From Cloeon dipterum (Eukaryota > Arthropoda > Insecta > Ephemeroptera > Baetidae): a stretch of DNA of 64,000 nucleotides. Within the stretch, counting starts at the first letter, position 1. Each line of letters opens with the position of its first letter. The notes beneath the pieces are model-generated. The model made no database searches. It saw only the letters and a program-made list of their open reading frames with translations, and was not told the DNA's origin. Positions 58,542-64,000 of this stretch are shown piece by piece. A program made the translations under genes and the position numbers. The stretch covers positions 31,916,335 to 31,980,334 of the forward strand of contig NC_088788.1 of NCBI RefSeq assembly GCF_949628265.1. Reading direction: 5' to 3'.

Positions 58542-61500
58542 TTAATCCCGAATGTTATCCAGGATCCACTCAGCAAATGAGGAGACCCTTGTGGCTATGG
58601 CTGGCGGCGCATTCAAACCACACTCGTCTGGGCCGTGCGACACGATTCCCAACTGCATGTAGACGGGTATCTCAGTCAGAGCGCCGTATCCGAGCGTCAG
58701 AAGCATCAGCGGTCCACCGGTGTCACCTTGGCACGCGGTTGAGCTCTGGTAAGTTGAATTCGCGCAGATCTGTGTATCTGCGATTTTACTGTGCAGTGGT
58801 TTCACCTTGAATAATAAAAGTTAATACACGTTAGTGTCTGCACAAAGAGCTCAAAAGTTCGAGGGGTTTGCATGTCTATATACCTGCAAACTACCACAGT
58901 CTCTGTTTGTAACCAAGTTGAGCTCAGCCTCCAGCAAAATGGGCGAATGGGGTTTGCTCACTGCAAAAATAAATGTGACGAATTGTGATACAAATCAATT
59001 ATATGGTTAAGCGCTAACCTGAGTGTGTGAGACCCCATCCAATAGTTCTCAGCTTTATCCTTGAATAGTTATTCACAACATCAACTTCTTGTTTCAAGGG
59101 GATGCAAATAGGGCGGATATATGCTAAGGGAAACGCTTTACTTTTAATGAAAGTAATTTATATGGTTGACTTACAAGAAAAGTGATGAGGCAAAGACCTT
59201 TCCAGCCTGACAAGCCCAATATCGTTTTGTGAATAAGGCTTGTCGTAGCGCTCGTGCCTGATTTTTTCAGAAATCTTGATAATTTGGGTAGGTTCTGCGC
59301 AGTCATCTTGTCCAGCGCAGTCCGGATCGGTGTCAATGTCGTATTCGCCGAGTCTCGCATATGTCCTTAAAAAAATATAGAGAGCCAATTTAGAAGCTGG
59401 AAAAAGCGGAAAAGCATATATGATATGTTTAGTAGCTATACAGCAGCCACTTTGCTCTTCCGTGCACACTGCAGCTTTATATGCATTAACAGCTATTTTC
59501 CTCTCACTCAGCCGCATGGAAAAAACAATGAACAGTTACTTTACAATATATGAGATGAGTCGCACGAGTTTTTCAATCGATCCAGTGAATACACTTTACA
59601 ATCTCCAGCGGATTGCGCGCAATACTTTTTCAAGCATTACATTTTATTTCATAGCACTTTAGAAAAAACAATATCACGTAAGGGCACCAGCTCCGAAATA
59701 AAAATAAAACGTGGTGATAGTATAGCGAATGCAGTGCGAGAATGAGAGGAGTAATCATCTGGCAACCCGATTTCAGTATATAATTATTGCGTTGTTTCGC
59801 AAAACAAGAATGTGTAGCGACGAAGACGTTTTGCACGCGTGATGCAATTGGCAATTATTACTATATATACACGAACGCAGTCATTTACACTTCTAGGAAA
59901 ATTGTATAAAACTGACTTACTTCAAATAATAAGTTAGTGCTGGAAAAAATGCAACTTACAGCTCCTGTCTGATACACTGGCCTGCGGTGAGGATGTATCT
60001 CTTGTTAATCACTGAGCCACCACACATCATTCTGAAATTTTTTCCTGTGGACAAATAAAAACCAAACTTGGAAATATTTCTTAGTAAATGAATAAAGGGC
60101 CCGCTAATTTTCTGGAAATAAAAGCTTAGCCACGCAGGAATGTCAGAATAATAATAAAAAATACCTGGTCTAAGCTCTCCAAGCTGTGCCACCCAGGGGT
60201 ACTCGCCAAGGGAAGCTGTCTCCACGGTGCCGTGGATGCGTTCGGTGCTTTCGTCGGCGTTGCGACCGCATCGGTCCACTGGCAGCAGCTTGATGTTGGG
60301 GTGGCGCATCAAATCTTTGGGCTGCGTGATAATGGGTTGAGTGATGGATTGCACAACGTTTTTCTGGGGGAAATTGATAGGACCGCTGTGTGCAGAGTTC
60401 ACCAGGTTTGACCCAGGGTACAAACTGGACGACGGTGGCAGGTTGCTGGTGCTGCCGAATGAAACCACCGGCTGCTCGCGATCAGAGATGCGCACGTCGG
60501 TAACGTTTTCTCGAAGGTATATCGCCGGTGATTTATTGTTTGGCGCTGGAGACAACAACGCGTGGGCTCCAACGTGCGACCCTGTCCTGTGAAGCGTCAT
60601 CTTTTTTATATTAAATATTTTACTTCCCAGCATTTTTATCGGATTATCTCTTTTGAAATGAGAGTGAACAACCCGCGAAAAATCCGTGTCCCAATAAAAT
60701 TGCGAACGCCGGTTCGAGGAAGCCCAAGCTATTTGAGCACTTCGAGTTACTGAAACTATATTAACTACCTTTTGTCATCTCTGAAATTGGGCAGCCAATT
60801 AGTAGATCCCAGAAATGCTCAAATATCTCCCATTGCAAAAATGCGAGCCAAAGGAGACTTCGAAAAAGATTATAAATAATAAAATTCTCCTTAAAAAAAA
60901 AATATTTTATATTAAGAAGTGAAATAACTCTCGTTAGCCGCAATAATTGCAAAGGGCAGAGGGTGGGATCATGATCCCGTGGTCGCAATAATGTAAATAT
61001 TGCTCTACGTCTGAACCACAAAAAAAGGGTAACTCACACAGGGGCTGGCCTCCTGCTCGTCGTGGTTTGCGAACTAGTGGTCGGCATACGCGTTGTGGTA
61101 GCGCTCTGCGGCCTGGGGTAGGCGGTGGTTGGCCGCGCACTGGTGGCGGACGAGGGAGGCTGGTTGTTGGAGGCGGTCACGTAGGGTCGCTGCGTCGTGG
61201 AAGGCAAAGCGCCGAGCGGCACGTTGGTCTCGGCCGGACAGCAGACCAGCGGCCTGCTGCCAGTGAAGCCGCATTGAGGCAGCGCTGTGAGGTTGACGAA
61301 CTGTCCAGCCGCGTTCATCTGACGCGTGCACACGTTGGCTTGGACGCAAGGCCTTCCGCCTGGGCAACTGCCCTGAGCGGCTGCAATTTCGGAAAGAAAA
61401 CAGAGAGATGAGCCTCATGAGCCTTGACCTTTGCTCGAACCGGTGTTGCGTGACATTTTTGCCAACGTGCGGAGCTTAGGCAACAATTTACATTTTTTCA

Positions 61501-62540
61501 CAAAAGGATGAGATGCTCTCGCTTTTAGAGGAGAGGAATTCGCGCTACAAACTATTTTGAAATACAAGCCCATCTATAAACGGTAAAATCTAAAATGGAG
61601 ATATCATCTGATTTCAAAGATGGAAAAATTGTATAGTGATTTTTGGGGACAATTTTACTTTTATAGTTTGTTGGAATAAATTGTTATAAAAATGTATCGA
61701 AGCCTGGACAGGGAAGAGAGATATTTTTATCATAATATCATCTTCATGCAAGCTGCAATTTTGATTATAATATATTGATTTATACAAATAATAAACATTG
61801 GACACATTGAACCCATATATTTTTTTTTAACGGATGCCACGCCAAACTTTTTACGGAGGTGTGTTTCAATATGCTCTTTAAATAAAATTGCATGATATTG
61901 ATATTTAACTTAATATGAAATTGCAAATTTCGTTACACTGGAAGTTTTCATACGCGTATGAATTTTGTGCTCCTGACAGTATGAAGCTTATAAGAGTTAA
62001 AATGTTAAAGATATTACGTATAAAAAGATTATATAATAATTATACTGAAATTAAAATTTGTTTTGTTATCAAATTTATATGTTTGACTTATTCTTTTGCT
62101 AAAGCAAGTTTTTACGGATTTGCCGGAAGCATTTATGTTGTGACGGCATGATCAACATAATGCCTCGATTTAATATAGTAGCTAAAAATAGAAATGACTG
62201 GTTTAAATCTAATTGACTGATATTATTGCAGCATATTTCAGATAAATTTAAAAGATGATTAAAATATCCATATTTCTAGAACAATTCAAAACAAACTATG
62301 GTGGTAATTCAAATGAATATAAGTAAAAATAACAGCCTTGCCCATTTAATAAGCGACATTTCCCGAATTAGAAACTCGCTTTCCAAGCGCTGCGCATTGC
62401 GATGAAAGGCGGAGTTTGCAATTCGCAACAATAAAAACGTGCTCGTCAAAAGATCGTAATTCGGGCACCAATTTTGAGTCATGACGCTTACCGACGTGGG
62501 CAAATACCGCGAATCCAAGAAACAAGCAGGGTCCCAGCAT
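58542..62540 (-). CDS. CLIP-domain serine protease homologue, catalytically inactive (511 aa)
   Basis: Coding exons in order are 62492-62540, 61038-61380, 60165-60586, 59960-60044, 59175-59365, 59019-59123, 58884-58960 and 58542-58805. A signal peptide (MLGPCLFLGFAVFAHV) is followed by a CLIP-like domain with six Cys, beginning CPGGRPC and ending VCCP. A long Thr/Pro/Ser linker follows, then a chymotrypsin-fold domain starting at RIHGT. The His site reads LTAGQC (Gln294), the Asp site NDIGLV is kept (Asp348), and the Ser site reads GDTGGP (Thr453). With two triad residues changed it should not cleave peptides. Position 189 (chymotrypsin numbering) is not Asp. Known of the family: insect CLIP-SPHs act as cofactors in prophenoloxidase activation, Toll signalling or development. 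The first exon lies 1.1 kb upstream and is joined by phase and by its signal peptide. Specific orthology is not assigned. Confidence 0.87.
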
Positions 62541-64000
62541 TTTGGGGCTCGGTTAGGGCCCGTAGCAGTCCGAGAAACACGGAAGGCAATTTCTAACTGC
62601 GAGTGAGCGACGCTATAGCTGGCTGCTCTGACTGAGACTGTGTGAGAGGAACGCCACGGCCACAGAGAGCCGACAACAGCCGCAGGCGGAGCAGGTTCCC
62701 GGCTGCCAACCACTCTTGCTTTTAATTAATACTTCAATTTTGCGGCGCCTTATCGGACGCACACACATGCCACCGAATTAACTGATCCAATTTCAAGTTC
62801 AAAGTCGATGGAATAGCCCGCAATGGACCACCCTATCTTTCCCTGACAGATACCCAAACTCATTTTCTAAGATTCAAGAGTATTTTTTGGGCGAAGTGAG
62901 TGAAAAATATTAATCAAATTTGTAAAACAGGGTCAAGGATGAGGGGCGGCAAACACGTTTTGGTCACACTGCTCCTTGCTTGACCCAAAAATGCTTACAA
63001 AGAAGTGGGTTGTTAAATGTGCACCTTTTTAATTATTTCATTGCCGCCCAATTTACGTGAGTTGAAAGGCGCGCCAATAATCGAGCATGATTATTGAAAT
63101 TAACTGGAGGATTGAATTGTTATTCATATTATTATAGAATCTTTATAGCTTAAACCTCTAAGTTGATGTTAGTGAATTTAAGCTTCTTGTAAAAATTATA
63201 AGTTAGTTAGGGCCAACATTTACATACTCCCACAAAGGAAATGCATACAATATAATTATGGCCTATTATGGTAATACAAATAAAGAAATTAAATTAAATA
63301 ATGAAATCGAAACATCAAAGCCAACATGCATCTGTTGTAGGTTTACTTGCAAGTTTAGTCTGCAAATTTCATTAGCAGATATTATTGACAAATTAATTTA
63401 ATAAAGCACGCGTAGTGAAGAAATTGTCATTTAATTTGTTGCTGTCCCATTTTTTACACCAAGAGTTACGATTTATTTCAAGAAAGCTCACAAGGGCTAA
63501 CAAAAACAGTACCATAGTCTAAAAATTGCTAATTAGAAATAGACTGTTGTTCTCTACACTCGATTTAAAAAGGATTTGGGCAATTTTTAGAGAAAAATAT
63601 GTTTCCCAATAAGTATAATTTATCAATTTTATATACATACAGCAGCCTATCTTGGTGTTAATAATTAACATTGAAATATTCATTGGATTCCTCAGTGATA
63701 AAACACCCTGTACTATTTGCAATTAATTTTCATAAAATTCAAATGATAGTCCTATAAAAATCAATCGAGAGCAAAACCAAGTATTAATACTTGGCTAACT
63801 TTTCTTTTTAATTTAATTATTCAATGCACCTCACCATGCCCTATATGATCACGGCCTCATTCATCGACAAATTTTTTTCATGTTAAGCCGCAGTGAGTTA
63901 GGTCAAACCAGGCGGAGATCGAAAAGCCAAAAATGTCAAAACCAGCCTACTGCGGTGTCAAAATTCAAAGTGGCCAACTACCAGGGCGATTTGTATTCAA
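62541..64000. other. 5' flank of the serine protease homologue
   Basis: Probably contains the 5' UTR and promoter of the minus-strand gene (GC-richer at 62600-62720), then AT-rich sequence to the window end. No supported gene was found. Confidence 0.5.

Noticed and set aside
1-64000. tRNA, rRNA or microRNA genes, CRISPR arrays, viral or complete transposon genes
   Set aside because: I looked for cloverleaf box pairs, rRNA-like blocks, repeat-spacer arrays and transposase or polymerase motifs and found none I could support. Hairpin RNAs cannot be judged without folding tools.

Overview
This is a eukaryotic nuclear window, most likely from an arthropod and probably an insect. Genes are split by many short GT-AG introns (often 49-100 nt). 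Several encoded proteins are animal families (IBTK, ARFGAP1, IFT74, hyccin, FAM161), and a CLIP-domain serine protease homologue points to arthropods. I see no bacterial, plasmid, phage or CRISPR features. All gene models were built by joining stop-free reading frames across splice signals that keep phase; none is supported by transcripts. Layout: 55-3290 (+) is the C-terminal part of an IBTK gene whose 5' end lies outside the window. 3291-7471 is intergenic and holds a diverged dispersed repeat and a GC-rich block with two CRE motifs. 7472-32885 (+) is one RING-finger gene with a 22.8-kb first intron. 35966-38815 (-) is an 11-exon gene for a secreted, low-complexity, polybasic-site-rich protein that I cannot assign to a family. 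40544-42542 (-) is ARFGAP1, and 42761-45975 (+) is IFT74; they share a 218-bp divergent promoter. 47957-50848 (+) encodes an unnamed HMG-box-like/AT-hook protein with a long acidic tail. 52067-54997 (+) is hyccin (FAM126), apparently with two alternative last exons. 55569-58185 (+) is a FAM161 ciliary/centriolar protein. 58542-62540 (-) is a CLIP-domain serine protease homologue with two of its three catalytic residues replaced. The genes do not form an operon or one pathway. Two are ciliary (IFT74, FAM161), two act in membrane trafficking or phosphoinositide control (ARFGAP1, hyccin), two are ubiquitin-linked (IBTK as a Cullin-3 adaptor, and the RING protein), and two are secreted (the polybasic protein and the CLIP-SPH). 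The most unusual locus is the secreted polybasic protein: most introns from its second onward are phase 2, most exon junctions encode a split basic codon followed by Arg, and furin-like sites separate repeated acidic modules. Other notable points are two candidate GC-AG introns, alternative hyccin C-termini that both begin Asp-Asp-Ile, and a three-copy dispersed repeat.
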